Made by a program: the position numbers and the translations under genes. Below, in pieces: positions 7,954 to 16,260 of a stretch of DNA of 31,849 bases. The DNA comes from Candidatus Rokuibacteriota bacterium (GTDB lineage: Bacteria; Methylomirabilota; Methylomirabilia; Rokubacteriales; CSP1-6): NCBI GenBank assembly GCA_003220195.1, contig QHRT01000073.1:1-31849 (forward strand), in the 5' to 3' direction. The notes beneath the pieces were generated by a model. It did not search any database. It was not told where the DNA came from and saw nothing but the letters and a program-made list of their open reading frames with translations. How positions within the stretch are numbered: the stretch's first letter is position 1; the number at the start of each line of letters is the position of its first letter.

Positions 7954-8715
7954 TCAGAACGCTCCGTGCCGGCCCGCGCCCTCGGCAAACCGGCGAGCGC
8001 CTTCCTGGCTTTCACCGGTGTCGACCGTGGCCTTGCCGAGCGTGAACTCGTTCTGCATTCCGGCCTCGATCGACAGTCCCATGCCTTCCCGTGCCGACCG
8101 GCGGTCGCTATCCACGCACCGCGGTGGAAACGCCGCGATGGTCCGCGCGAGCTCTTCGGCCTCTTCTCTCGCCTGACCGGCAGGCACCACTCGATTCGCG
8201 AGCCCGAACGCGAGCGCTTCGCGCGCGTCCACCGGCCGGCCGGTGAGGATCATGTCGAGCGCGCGAGAGAGCCCGATCAATCGCGGCAGCCGCACGGTGC
8301 CGCCGTCGAGGAGCGGCACGCCCCAGCGGCGACAGAAGACGCCGAAGACCGCGGTCTCGCTCGCGACGCGCAGATCGCACATCAACGAAAGCTCGAGACC
8401 GCCCGCGACCGCGTATCCCTCGACCGCGGCGATCACCGGCTTCGAGAAGGCCATGCGGGTCGGTCCCATCGGTCCATCGCCGTCCGGCGCGAGTCGCAGA
8501 CCGCGCTCGGTGCCGCGCGCCTTCAGATCGGCGCCGGCACAGAACGTGCCGCCGGCGCCCCACAGCACCGCCACGCGAAGGCTCGCGTCGCGCTCGAATT
8601 CTCGGAACGCTTCGGCGAGCGCGCGGGCCGCCGGGCCGTCCACCGCATTGCGCGCCTCCTGTCGATCGATGACGATCGTCGCGACCGATTCGTGGCGCTC
8701 GACTCGAATGGCCAT
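7954..8715 (-). CDS. Enoyl-CoA hydratase/isomerase (crotonase) family protein
   Basis: 253 residues with the crotonase fold. The first oxyanion-hole segment is TFCAGADLKARG; the second is GYAVAGGLELSLMCDL. The Glu in GGLEL matches Glu144 of rat enoyl-CoA hydratase. The position 20 residues later (Glu164, in FGxPE) is Cys here, within VFGVFCRRWGVPLLDGG, followed by the usual GGTVRLPRLIG. Loss of the second catalytic Glu argues against a standard hydratase and for an isomerase or another crotonase reaction. The start ATG 8715 shares its A with the stop of the upstream oxidoreductase gene (TGATG), so the two are translationally coupled. Confidence 0.88.
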   Translation of the reverse strand: MAIRVERHESVATIVIDRQEARNAVDGPAARALAEAFREFERDASLRVAVLWGAGGTFCAGADLKARGTERGLRLAPDGDGPMGPTRMAFSKPVIAAVEGYAVAGGLELSLMCDLRVASETAVFGVFCRRWGVPLLDGGTVRLPRLIGLSRALDMILTGRPVDAREALAFGLANRVVPAGQAREEAEELARTIAAFPPRCVDSDRRSAREGMGLSIEAGMQNEFTLGKATVDTGESQEGARRFAEGAGRHGAF

Positions 8716-9650
8716 CAGTCGACACTCAGCACGGCCTTGCCGGGGAAGCGGCGGGCCAGCAGGTCCTGCGCGACCTGCGCCACCTCCGTCCACGGCCGCT
8801 CGACGCTGATGTGGGGCGCGAGTTGCCCGGAGGCCACGAGCTCGGCCAGCCGCCGGAGCCCGACCGACGCGGGCTCGTGCACGAACTCGGTGAAGAGATA
8901 GAGCCCGTACAGCGTGACGCGGCCCGCGACGTAGAAGTCGCGCGCGCTGAACGTGACGTCCGCCGAGGCGGACGCGCCGAGCGTCACGCAGACGCCGGCG
9001 CGCTGGAGCGCGGCCAGCCCGGTGCCGAGCGTCTTGCCCCCGACCGAATCCACGATCAGGTCGTACTTCGGCGTCGCCGGAATTTCCTCGCCGACCACGA
9101 CGTCGTGAGCGCCGAGCTGCCGGAGCGTCGCCACCTGATCGGCGCGGCGCGCGCTCGCGGTCACGTGAGCGCCGGCGAGCCGCGCCAGCTGCACGGCGAA
9201 GTCGCCGACGCCGCCAGTCGCCCCCGTCACGAGCACGCGCTTGCCGACCAGGAGGCCGCCCTTCGCGAGCGCGTGAAGCGCGGTGAGCCCGGCCACGGGA
9301 AACGTCGCCGCCTGCGAGAAGGTGACCTTGTCGGGCAGCTCGGCGAGAGCCTGCGTGGGCACCGCGACCCTTTCCGCCCACGCGCCGTCGAGGAGAACGC
9401 CGACCACGCGCGTCCCCTCGCGCGGTCCCGAGTCGTCGGCGGCGGCACGCTCGACGACACCCGCGAGATCCCAGCCCGGCCGCCAGCCCGCGGCGGCCAT
9501 CTGCGAACGTCGAACCTCGCCGCGATTGAGCGAGATCGCGCGCACGCGCACGATCGCCGCGTTACGATCGGGTGTCGGATCGCCAGCGTCCCGGATGACG
9601 AGACGCCCTGGAGCATCAGGATCGACGACGACGGCGCGATTGGAGCTCAT
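8715..9650 (-). CDS. Zinc-independent MDR oxidoreductase (quinone oxidoreductase-like)
   Basis: 311 residues. The N-terminal GroES-like catalytic domain has SLNRGEVRRSQ and PGWDLAGVVE; the Rossmann domain has VLVTGATGGVGDFAVQLA (139-156), the NADPH-binding motif of quinone oxidoreductase-like medium-chain dehydrogenases. The Cys/His zinc ligands of alcohol dehydrogenases are absent. It probably reduces an activated double bond or quinone with NADPH. The start ATG 9650 follows GAGGTGA; the longer open frame upstream runs into the large inverted repeat and is not coding-like. The gene is coupled by TGATG to the crotonase, which suggests a shared acyl or enone substrate. Confidence 0.87.
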   Translation of the reverse strand: MSSNRAVVVDPDAPGRLVIRDAGDPTPDRNAAIVRVRAISLNRGEVRRSQMAAAGWRPGWDLAGVVERAAADDSGPREGTRVVGVLLDGAWAERVAVPTQALAELPDKVTFSQAATFPVAGLTALHALAKGGLLVGKRVLVTGATGGVGDFAVQLARLAGAHVTASARRADQVATLRQLGAHDVVVGEEIPATPKYDLIVDSVGGKTLGTGLAALQRAGVCVTLGASASADVTFSARDFYVAGRVTLYGLYLFTEFVHEPASVGLRRLAELVASGQLAPHISVERPWTEVAQVAQDLLARRFPGKAVLSVD

Positions 9651-9679
9651 GGGTTTCACCTCGTGACGTGCGGAAGGTC

Positions 9680-9835
9680 TCGGCCTACTTCGCGCGAGGC
9701 GGACGGCCGGGCGGGCGGGGCGAGTAGGGTCGCGCCTCTCCGGTCCTCGGTGCTTCGCCTCGTCCACCTGCGGAGTCGGGCTTGACCCTACTCGCCCCGC
9801 CCGCCCGGCCGTCCGCCTCGCGCGAAGTAGGCCGA
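9680..9835. repeat. Perfect 52-bp inverted repeat with a 52-nt spacer
   Basis: The left arm 9680-9731 and right arm 9784-9835 are exact reverse complements over 52 bp; the spacer is 9732-9783. The arms are very GC-rich and end in T and A at the outer edges. The element fills most of the 216-bp gap between two divergent genes (starts at 9650 and 9867), upstream of both and in no coding sequence I accept. There is no target-site duplication at the outer edges and no transposase nearby. The lack of any mismatch means it is recent, under strong constraint, or an assembly artefact. Confidence 0.93.
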
Positions 9836-9866
9836 TCGCACTCGACGATATCAGGGAGAACACGCC

Positions 9867-11006
9867 ATGAAGCGCAGCACGGAACGCATCCTCACGACGC
9901 ACACCGGAAGCTTGCCGCGTCCCTGGGACCTGACCACGCTGCTGGAGCAGCTCGACGCCGGGACGCTCGCCGATCCCTCGGCGTTCGAGAGGAGGGTCCG
10001 CGAGGCCGTCGTCGAGGTCGTACGCAAGCAGATCGACGCGGGAGTCGACGTCGTGAACGACGGCGAGCAGGGCAAGGTCGGCTACTCCACGTACGTGCGG
10101 CACCGTCTCACGGGCTTCGGCGGGCAAAGCGCCGTCGCGCCGCGCGCCGACTGGGCCGACTTTCCGGAGGCCGCCGCGCGTTCCGAGCGTCCCTCCGGCA
10201 TCTCACGCCCGGCATGCAACGGCGCGATCGAGTGGAAGGACCGCAACGCGGTCCAGAAGGACATCGAGAACTTCCGCGCGGCGCTGGCGGGAGCGCAGCC
10301 GACGGAGGCGTTCATGACCGCGGCGTCCCCCGGCGTGATCGCGCACTTCCTGCGCAACGAGCACTACCCGAGCCGCGAGGCGTATCTCGCGCGCCTGGTC
10401 GACGTGATGAAGGAGGAGTACGACGCGATTCACCGCGCGGGCTTCGTGCTGCAGATCGATTGTCCGGACCTGGCGATGAGCCGGCACCTGGCGTTCGCCG
10501 AGGTGTCGAACGCGGAGTTCGTGAAGATCGCCGCCGGCAACGTCGACGCGCTCAATCACGCCCTTCGCGACATCCCTCCCGATCGGATGCGGCTGCACCT
10601 CTGCTGGGGTAACTACGAGGGCCCGCATCACCGGGACATCCCGCTCCGGGCGATCTTCGCCACGGTCGTCAAGGCCCGGCCGCAGGCGCTGTCCTTCGCG
10701 GGCGCGAATCCGCGCCACGAGCACGAGTGGGCCGCCTTCAAGGACGTGAAGCTTCCGGACGACAAGGTCATCATCCCCGGCGTGCTCGATTCGACGACCA
10801 ACTTCATCGAGCATCCGGAGCTGGTGGCGCAGCGTCTCGTGCGCTACGCGGGGGTCGTCGGACGCGAGCGTGTCATCGCGGGCACGGACTGCGGCTTCGC
10901 GACGTTCGCGCGCTCGAAGCCGATCGTGGAGCCCGAGATCGCGTGGGCGAAATTCCGCGCGATGTCGGAGGGCGCGCGCCTGGCGTCGGCGCAGCTCTGG
11001 AAATAG
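9867..11006 (+). CDS. MetE C-terminal-like (cobalamin-independent methionine synthase II family) methyltransferase
   Basis: 379 residues, corresponding only to the catalytic barrel of MetE. It opens with ILTTHTGSLPRP (8-19), the standard start of this stand-alone family. Putative zinc ligands follow in family order: His244 and Cys246 in RLHLCWGN, Glu286 in the NPRHEHEW segment, and Cys342 in IAGTDCGF. NDGEQGK (65-71) matches the substrate-binding region. Such short MetE relatives transfer methyl groups to thiols, but the physiological donor and acceptor are often unknown. It does not have the length of a full MetE (about 750 residues). ATG 9867 follows AGGGAGAA. It is convergent with the LLM gene, with a 3-bp gap. 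Confidence 0.87.
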   Translation: MKRSTERILTTHTGSLPRPWDLTTLLEQLDAGTLADPSAFERRVREAVVEVVRKQIDAGVDVVNDGEQGKVGYSTYVRHRLTGFGGQSAVAPRADWADFPEAAARSERPSGISRPACNGAIEWKDRNAVQKDIENFRAALAGAQPTEAFMTAASPGVIAHFLRNEHYPSREAYLARLVDVMKEEYDAIHRAGFVLQIDCPDLAMSRHLAFAEVSNAEFVKIAAGNVDALNHALRDIPPDRMRLHLCWGNYEGPHHRDIPLRAIFATVVKARPQALSFAGANPRHEHEWAAFKDVKLPDDKVIIPGVLDSTTNFIEHPELVAQRLVRYAGVVGRERVIAGTDCGFATFARSKPIVEPEIAWAKFRAMSEGARLASAQLWK

Positions 11007-11009
11007 GGA

Positions 11010-12224
11010 TTACGGCGAGATCGGCGGCAGGTCGGCGTCGCGCGCGCCCGACGTCCGCACCGTGAAGTTCTCGGGAATCTCGCGGCCGGCCTCCAGGTAC
11101 GCGCGACGGATCGCCTCGACGTTCGGCGCGAAGATCGTCTTGCGGTTCGACTTCGCCCACTCGTTCGACGAGCGGAGCGGCTCCACCGAGCCCTGGAACC
11201 GCGGCATGACGTAGCGCGCGAAGAGCTCGAAGCTCCGGAGCGTCTGCTCGCGCGTCGCCCACTCGTGCGCGCGGAAGAGGATCCCGCCGAAGCCGCCGGC
11301 GGAGAGCTGCCACAGCCGTTCGATGCACTCGATCACCGTCGGCGGCGAGCCGACCAGCGTGGTGCGCGCCTTGACGCCCTGGCGCAGCGGATCGTGCACG
11401 CGGCCGGGCGGGCGCCCGATCGTGTCCTCGAAGTACGACACGGTCTCGTGCCGCTCGGCGCGCTCGACCTCGCGCAACGCCTGCTCGTCGTCCTCGGCGA
11501 CGTGGCAGATGACGACGAGCCGCCAGTTCTTCCGGTCGATCGTCTTGCCGTGGCGCGCCGCACTCTCCTCGGCGATCTTCCACTGCTGCGCGAGCGCGTC
11601 CGGTCCGCCCGGCAGCCCGGCGCCGATCGAGAGCACGCCGAGCCCGTGCTTGCCGGCGGCCGCCATCCCGGACGGCGTGATCGCGCTGGCGACCGCGATC
11701 GGAAAGTGCGGATCCGTGTAGGGCGCCAGATGCAGGCGCGCGTCGCGCAGCTCGAACCAGTCCGTCTTCATCGTCACCGGCTCGTCGCACGCCAGCAGGC
11801 GCATGATCGCCTCGAGCGACTCGTCCATGCGCTGCCGCTGATGGATCGGCTCGATCCCCATCATGTACGCGTCGGACACGAGCGCGCCGGGACCGCAGCC
11901 GAGCATGGCGCGGCCGCGCGTCATGTGGTCCAGCTGGACGAAGCGCTGCGCCACCAGCAGCGGATGGTGATACGGCAGGCTCGTCACGCCCGAGCCGAGC
12001 ATGATGTGGCGTGTGCGCTCGGCAGCGGCGGCGATGAAGATCTCCGGCGAGGCGATGATCTCCCAGCCGGCGGAGTGATGCTCGCCGATCCAGACCTCGT
12101 CGTAGCCGAGGTGGTCCATCCACTCGATCAATTCCATGTCGCGTCCCATCGCGAGCGTCGGGTTCTCGTCGATGCGGTGGAACGGAGCCAGGAAGATGCC
12201 GAACTTCATTCCGCGGTGAGCCAT
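11010..12224 (-). CDS. LLM-class flavin-dependent oxidoreductase
   Basis: 404 residues, a luciferase-like TIM barrel. Typical blocks are MKFGIFLAPFHR (strand 1), LGYDEVWIGEHHSAGW, LGSGVTSLPYHHPLLVAQR, GRAMLGCGPGAL and FGGILFRAHEW. The bacterial-luciferase family uses FMNH2 or F420; nothing here decides which, but a deazaflavin-type nitroreductase elsewhere in the window makes F420 possible. The extended C-terminus (VRTSGARDADLPPISP) is longer than minimal members. ATG 12224 shares its A with the stop of the upstream MFS gene (TGATG), so exporter and oxidoreductase are coupled. GGGAGAGA precedes the start. It probably oxidises a small organic molecule, identity unknown. Confidence 0.87.
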   Translation of the reverse strand: MAHRGMKFGIFLAPFHRIDENPTLAMGRDMELIEWMDHLGYDEVWIGEHHSAGWEIIASPEIFIAAAAERTRHIMLGSGVTSLPYHHPLLVAQRFVQLDHMTRGRAMLGCGPGALVSDAYMMGIEPIHQRQRMDESLEAIMRLLACDEPVTMKTDWFELRDARLHLAPYTDPHFPIAVASAITPSGMAAAGKHGLGVLSIGAGLPGGPDALAQQWKIAEESAARHGKTIDRKNWRLVVICHVAEDDEQALREVERAERHETVSYFEDTIGRPPGRVHDPLRQGVKARTTLVGSPPTVIECIERLWQLSAGGFGGILFRAHEWATREQTLRSFELFARYVMPRFQGSVEPLRSSNEWAKSNRKTIFAPNVEAIRRAYLEAGREIPENFTVRTSGARDADLPPISP

Positions 12225-13483
12225 CAGATCTCTCCCATCGTCGTGCGATCGCGGCGCCGGGCCGACCACTCGAGCCCGCGCCCTTGACGTCGCCAGAATC
12301 CCGTCAGCACTGCCACCGAGAGTACCCCACCCGCGCCGCCGAACGCACACGCGGCCGGCGTGCCGAATCGCTCGGCGATGGTGCCGATCACGAGCGATCC
12401 GAACGGCGTCACCCCGGCGAACACGAGCGCGTAGAGGCTCATGATGCGTCCGCGGAGCGCGTCGGGCACCGTGACCTGCAGCATCGAATTACAGCTCGCC
12501 TGGAACACGATCTGCGCGAACCCGACGAGCACGAGGAGCGTCGCGGTCGCCCCCACGCCGCCGACCGTGGCCAGCACGACGGTCCCGCTCGACACCAGGA
12601 GCCCGGCGGCCACGGGCAACGCGATCGGCGGCCGGCCCTGGATCACGACGGCGAGCGACAGCGCGCCCACGATCGCGCCGCTGCCGAGGGACGCCATCAA
12701 CCAGCCGAACGTGCTCGGTCCGGCGTGGAGCACGTGCTTGGTGATGAGCGGCACCAGCACGTTGAAGTTGATCACGAAGAATCCGACGGTCAGCAAGAGC
12801 GCCAGCGTGAAGCCGATGACCGGCGTGGTGACGGCGTATCCGAGCCCGCCCTGGATCTTCTCGAGCATCGTCGTGCCGGGCGACGGGTGCGGCTCGCCTT
12901 CACTGCGCACCGCGGACAGCGCCAGGATCACCGCGACGAAGCTCACGGCGTTGAGCAGAAACGCTTGCGCCAGACCGTAGCGCGCGATCAGGAGGCCGGC
13001 CACCGCCGGGCCGACCAGGCGCGCCGCGTTGAACATCGCCGAGTTCAACGCGATCGCGTTCATCAGATCGCGCTTCGCGACCATGTTCGCGACGAACGCC
13101 TGTCGCGTCGGGATGTCGAACGCGTTGGCGATGCCGTACACGGTGGCCAGGACCGCGACGTGCCAGTAGCGGACGCGATGGCTCCAGACGAGGTACGTCA
13201 GCGCGAACGCCTGCAGCATGAGCACGCTCTGCGTCGCGATGAGCAAGCGTCGTTTCGCGACGCGATCGACGACGGCGCCGGCGGGCACCGAGATGAACAG
13301 CACCGGCGCGAACTGGAGCGCGCTGATGATGCCGAGCTTGAACGCGGAATTCGTCAGCTCCAGCACCAGCCAGGCCTGTCCGACGCGCTGCATCCAGGTC
13401 CCCACCTGCGACACGATCTGGCCCGTCAGGAACACGCGGAAATCGCGATGCGTGAGCGCGCTCAAACCGGCGGGCAGGGGCAT
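12224..13483 (-). CDS. MFS transporter, EntS-like exporter family (MFS_3)
   Basis: 419 residues with about 12 membrane segments. The opening LTHRDFRVFLTGQIVSQVGT followed by WMQRVGQAWLVLELT is diagnostic of the MFS_3 (enterobactin exporter EntS-like) branch, as is DRVAKRRLLI between helices 2 and 3. The family usually exports siderophores, drugs or other small hydrophobic molecules; the substrate here is unknown. The gene is the first of a two-gene unit with the LLM oxidoreductase (TGATG overlap). ATG 13483 is used; an ATG at 13493 is in another frame. The start lies next to the 310-bp divergent region shared with the histidine kinase. Confidence 0.87.
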   Translation of the reverse strand: MPLPAGLSALTHRDFRVFLTGQIVSQVGTWMQRVGQAWLVLELTNSAFKLGIISALQFAPVLFISVPAGAVVDRVAKRRLLIATQSVLMLQAFALTYLVWSHRVRYWHVAVLATVYGIANAFDIPTRQAFVANMVAKRDLMNAIALNSAMFNAARLVGPAVAGLLIARYGLAQAFLLNAVSFVAVILALSAVRSEGEPHPSPGTTMLEKIQGGLGYAVTTPVIGFTLALLLTVGFFVINFNVLVPLITKHVLHAGPSTFGWLMASLGSGAIVGALSLAVVIQGRPPIALPVAAGLLVSSGTVVLATVGGVGATATLLVLVGFAQIVFQASCNSMLQVTVPDALRGRIMSLYALVFAGVTPFGSLVIGTIAERFGTPAACAFGGAGGVLSVAVLTGFWRRQGRGLEWSARRRDRTTMGEI

Positions 13484-13793
13484 GGGGCTTCATCTTGACA
13501 CAGCGCGGCTCGCGTTCTGTCGACGCGGAGCGTCACCATCGCCCATGGGGGTAAGCGGCTACCCCCGATTTTGCGGGGCCCTCTTCCGCTTTCGAGGGGT
13601 CGGATCTTGTCGAACGTGACAATGGATAGATTGGCGTGTCGGAAGTCGCGAATAAACCTTTGATCCCCTCCCGGTCTCGGCGAAGCGGATCACGGGATAC
13701 CTATGGCTCTCTTCTTGCCTCCTACCCTGCGCTGTCCCGCATCGGGAGCCCTGGGCACACCCAGGACGCTATGCAGTCTTCTCGGAGCTGCCG
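13484..13793. promoter_or_regulatory. 310-bp divergent intergenic region with two mutually exclusive hairpins and a spaced inverted repeat
   Basis: The region separates the divergent MFS (start 13483) and histidine kinase (start 13794) genes. Hairpin A pairs GGGGGTA (13547-13553) with TACCCCC (13560-13566). Hairpin B pairs CCCCG (13563-13567) with CGGGG (13574-13578). They share 13563-13566, so only one can form in an RNA, as in an attenuator. Further on is TTGTC (13607-13611) - 6 bp - GACAA (13618-13622), which is operator-like. A nine-codon mini-frame (ATG 13771 to TGA 13795-13797) overlaps the kinase ATG as ATGA. It may be a leader or chance. I see no gene here and no clear sigma-70 promoter. 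Confidence 0.4.
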
Positions 13794-15776
13794 ATGAACC
13801 GGCCCGTTCTGGCGCCACCTGAACAGGCGCCGCGGATCCCCAACGCCTTCCCCCGCGAGGTCCGTGAACGGCTCCGCAGCGACGATCTCAACCGTGTCCT
13901 GAATGCGGCGCTGGAGGCCGTCGCCGCCGGCATCGTGATCACCGACCGGAATGGCGTGATCACACAGGTCAACCCGGCGTTCACCAAAATGACGGGCTGG
14001 GAGGCGGCCGAGATCATCGGCCGCACGCCGTCGTTTCTCAAGTCCGGCGTGCACGATGACGCGTTCTACGCCGCGCTCTGGGACACGATCCTCGCCGGCC
14101 GCGTCTGGCAAGGACAGATCGTGAACCGCCGGAAGGATGGCTCGCTCTACACCGAAGAGCAGACGATCACGCCGGTGTTCGCGCCGGACGGCCGCCTCAC
14201 GCACTTCGTCGCGAGCAAGCACGACGTGTCCGATCGCGAGCGTCTGACCCAGCAGCTCCACGAGCGCGAAGCGCACTACCGCTCGCTCATCGAGAGCGTG
14301 CTCGACGTCATCATCGTGATCGACACCGACGGCACGATCCGGTACGGGAGTCCCTCCATGCAGCGCGTCCTCGGGCATGCGCCGAACGAGCGCACCGGAC
14401 GGCCGGCGCTCGAGCTCGTGCATCCCGACGATCAATCGCTCGTCAGGATGATGTGCGCCGCCTGTCTCGACGATCCCGCGTTCGTCGGCGCCGCAACGTA
14501 CCGCCTGCAGCACCGGGACGGCTCGTGGCGCGTGATGGAAGCCGTCGGCAAAAGCTTCGTGTACGAGTCGGTGGTCCACGGCGTGGTCGTCACCGCCCGC
14601 GATGTCACGGAGCGCCGCCGCGCCGAGGAGACGCAGGCGCGCCTGCGCGAGCAGCTGATGCAGCGCGAGAAGCTCGCGGCGCTCGGCGAGCTGCTCGCCG
14701 GCGTCGCGCACGAGCTCAACAATCCGCTGTCGGTCGTGCTGGGACACATCGATCTGCTGAGAGCCACGGCAAAGGGGTCGATCGCCGTCCGCGCCGAGAA
14801 GATGAGCTCGGCGGCCGAACGGTGCACGCGCATCGTGAGGAACTTCCTGACGCTGGCGCGCCAGCATCCGCAAGAGCGGGCGCGCGTCGCCGTGGGTCAG
14901 GTTGTCGAGGAGGCGCTCGAGCTCGTCGCCTATCCGCTGCGCGTCGACGGGATCCGCGTGACCCTCGATCTCCCCGAAGATCTGCCGCTGGTCTTCGCGG
15001 ATCCGCACCAGCTGCACCAGGTCTTCCTCAATCTCGTCACCAATGCCCACCAGGCGCTGCGCAGCGCGACCGGGCCCCGACAGATCACGGTGTCCTCGAA
15101 GGCGGAATCCGACGGGATGGTGTGCATCGAGGTCAGCGACACCGGTCCCGGCATCGCCGACGACATCGCGTCACGCATCTTCGAGCCGTTCTTCACCACG
15201 AAACCGCTCGGACAGGGCACGGGGCTCGGCCTGCCGATCTGCAAGGGTATCGTCGAGGCGCACGGCGGCACGCTCACGGTGGAAGGGCGACCGGGTGTCG
15301 GCGCCTGCTTCCGGGTGCGTCTGCCGATCGGTGAGTCCGACGGCGCGCTGGACGGTGGCGCCTCGTCGCCGCCGCTCTCCGAAGAAGGCAAGGCGATCCT
15401 CGTCGTGGACGACGAGCCGGCGGTCGCCGGCATGCTGGAGGAAATGCTGACGCGGTCGGGGTTCCGCGTCCAGACGGCGGGCAACGGCCGCGAGGCGCTG
15501 GAACACCTGCGGCAGCGGTCCTACGACATGGTGCTGAGCGACGTCCGGATGCCGGAGCTCGACGGCATCGGGCTCTATCGCGAGGTGGAGCGAGAGATCC
15601 CCGCGCTGCGAAGGCGCTTCGCCTTCATCACCGGCGACACGCTGAACAACGCGACCGATCAGTTCCTCGCGGCGACCCGGCTCCCGTGCCTCTCGAAGCC
15701 ATTCACGATCGACGCCGCGCTCAGCGTGATCGCGATGACGCTGACGACGGAGACGACGGCCGACTCACGAGCCTGA
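13794..15776 (+). CDS. PAS-PAS hybrid sensor histidine kinase with C-terminal receiver
   Basis: 660 residues with no membrane segment, so a cytosolic sensor. Order: PAS 1 (about 31-145, with GWEAAEIIGRTPSFLKSG and the PAC end FVASKHDVSDRERL), PAS 2 (about 160-275), HisKA with phosphoacceptor His306 in GVAHELNNPLSVVLGH, and HATPase_c with N box FLNLVTNAHQAL (Asn417), G1 DTGPGIADD (449-457), F box FEPFFTTK and G2 GQGTGLGLPI. The receiver follows (534-650): acidic pair Asp539-Asp540, phosphoacceptor Asp583 in LSDVRMPELDG, and Lys635 in LSKPF. The first PAS resembles NifL/Aer-like redox or flavin PAS domains, but no cofactor residue is diagnostic. No partner output regulator is adjacent. ATG 13794 follows GGAG by about 6 bases. 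The 3' end overlaps the convergent membrane-protein gene by 56 bp. Confidence 0.94.
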   Translation: MNRPVLAPPEQAPRIPNAFPREVRERLRSDDLNRVLNAALEAVAAGIVITDRNGVITQVNPAFTKMTGWEAAEIIGRTPSFLKSGVHDDAFYAALWDTILAGRVWQGQIVNRRKDGSLYTEEQTITPVFAPDGRLTHFVASKHDVSDRERLTQQLHEREAHYRSLIESVLDVIIVIDTDGTIRYGSPSMQRVLGHAPNERTGRPALELVHPDDQSLVRMMCAACLDDPAFVGAATYRLQHRDGSWRVMEAVGKSFVYESVVHGVVVTARDVTERRRAEETQARLREQLMQREKLAALGELLAGVAHELNNPLSVVLGHIDLLRATAKGSIAVRAEKMSSAAERCTRIVRNFLTLARQHPQERARVAVGQVVEEALELVAYPLRVDGIRVTLDLPEDLPLVFADPHQLHQVFLNLVTNAHQALRSATGPRQITVSSKAESDGMVCIEVSDTGPGIADDIASRIFEPFFTTKPLGQGTGLGLPICKGIVEAHGGTLTVEGRPGVGACFRVRLPIGESDGALDGGASSPPLSEEGKAILVVDDEPAVAGMLEEMLTRSGFRVQTAGNGREALEHLRQRSYDMVLSDVRMPELDGIGLYREVEREIPALRRRFAFITGDTLNNATDQFLAATRLPCLSKPFTIDAALSVIAMTLTTETTADSRA

Positions 15777-16260
15777 CGGTTCCCGCCAGCGCCGTGAGCG
15801 CGCCCAGCGCGCTCAGGATCACGACCAGCGGCAACGTCCCACCGGGGAGCGCGACCCGGAGCGTCTCCGCGCCGATCGTGACGAGCATCGTTCCGGCGAC
15901 GCCGAGCGCCGCGATGCCGAGCCAGCGTCGAAGCTGCGAGGCGAGGACCGCGGACCCGATCGTCGCGCGGTGAGTCCGATCGGCGAAGCTCACCAGCTCC
16001 AGCAGGAAGAAGACCGCGGCGCCGAAGCCGGTCGCAGTCAGGACGTCGACGCGACCGCCGGTGATCACGAGCGTGAAGGTGTACTCGATGAGCGCGAGCG
16101 CGGCTCCGCTGGTCGCCAGCGGGACGGACCTGATCGCCACTCCGCCGAGGCCGAGCAGAAGGACCGGCACGGTAAGCCAGGCGAGCGGCAGGGACGGCAG
16201 AACGCTCAGCGGCAACCCGGCCAGCGCGACGACGAGTGCGGCCGCCAGGAGACGAATCAC
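15721..16260 (-). CDS. Hypothetical multipass membrane protein, last gene of the MoxR/DUF58 operon
   Basis: 179 residues, mostly hydrophobic, with five or six predicted membrane spans, including LLAAALVVALAGLPLSVL, a TFTLVI-containing span, FGAAVFFLLELVSF, LGIAALGVAGTMLVTIG and VVILSALGALTALAG. The tail is Ser/Arg-rich. I recognise no family. It starts at GTG 16260, overlapping the DUF58 stop (GTGA), so it is coupled to that gene and probably belongs to the same membrane-associated complex. Its 3' end overlaps the convergent histidine kinase gene over 15721-15776, so one of the two tails may be less constrained. Confidence 0.7.
   Translation of the reverse strand: MIRLLAAALVVALAGLPLSVLPSLPLAWLTVPVLLLGLGGVAIRSVPLATSGAALALIEYTFTLVITGGRVDVLTATGFGAAVFFLLELVSFADRTHRATIGSAVLASQLRRWLGIAALGVAGTMLVTIGAETLRVALPGGTLPLVVILSALGALTALAGTVRLVSRPSSPSSASSRSR

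Noticed and set aside
9680..9835. Reading the 52-bp inverted repeat as an insertion sequence or MITE
   Set aside because: There is no target-site duplication, no transposase, no further copy in the window, and the spacer is only 52 nt.
13722..15050. 442-codon open frame antisense to the histidine kinase
   Set aside because: The plus strand encodes a complete PAS-PAS-HisKA-HATPase-REC protein with all motifs in order; the antisense frame has none.
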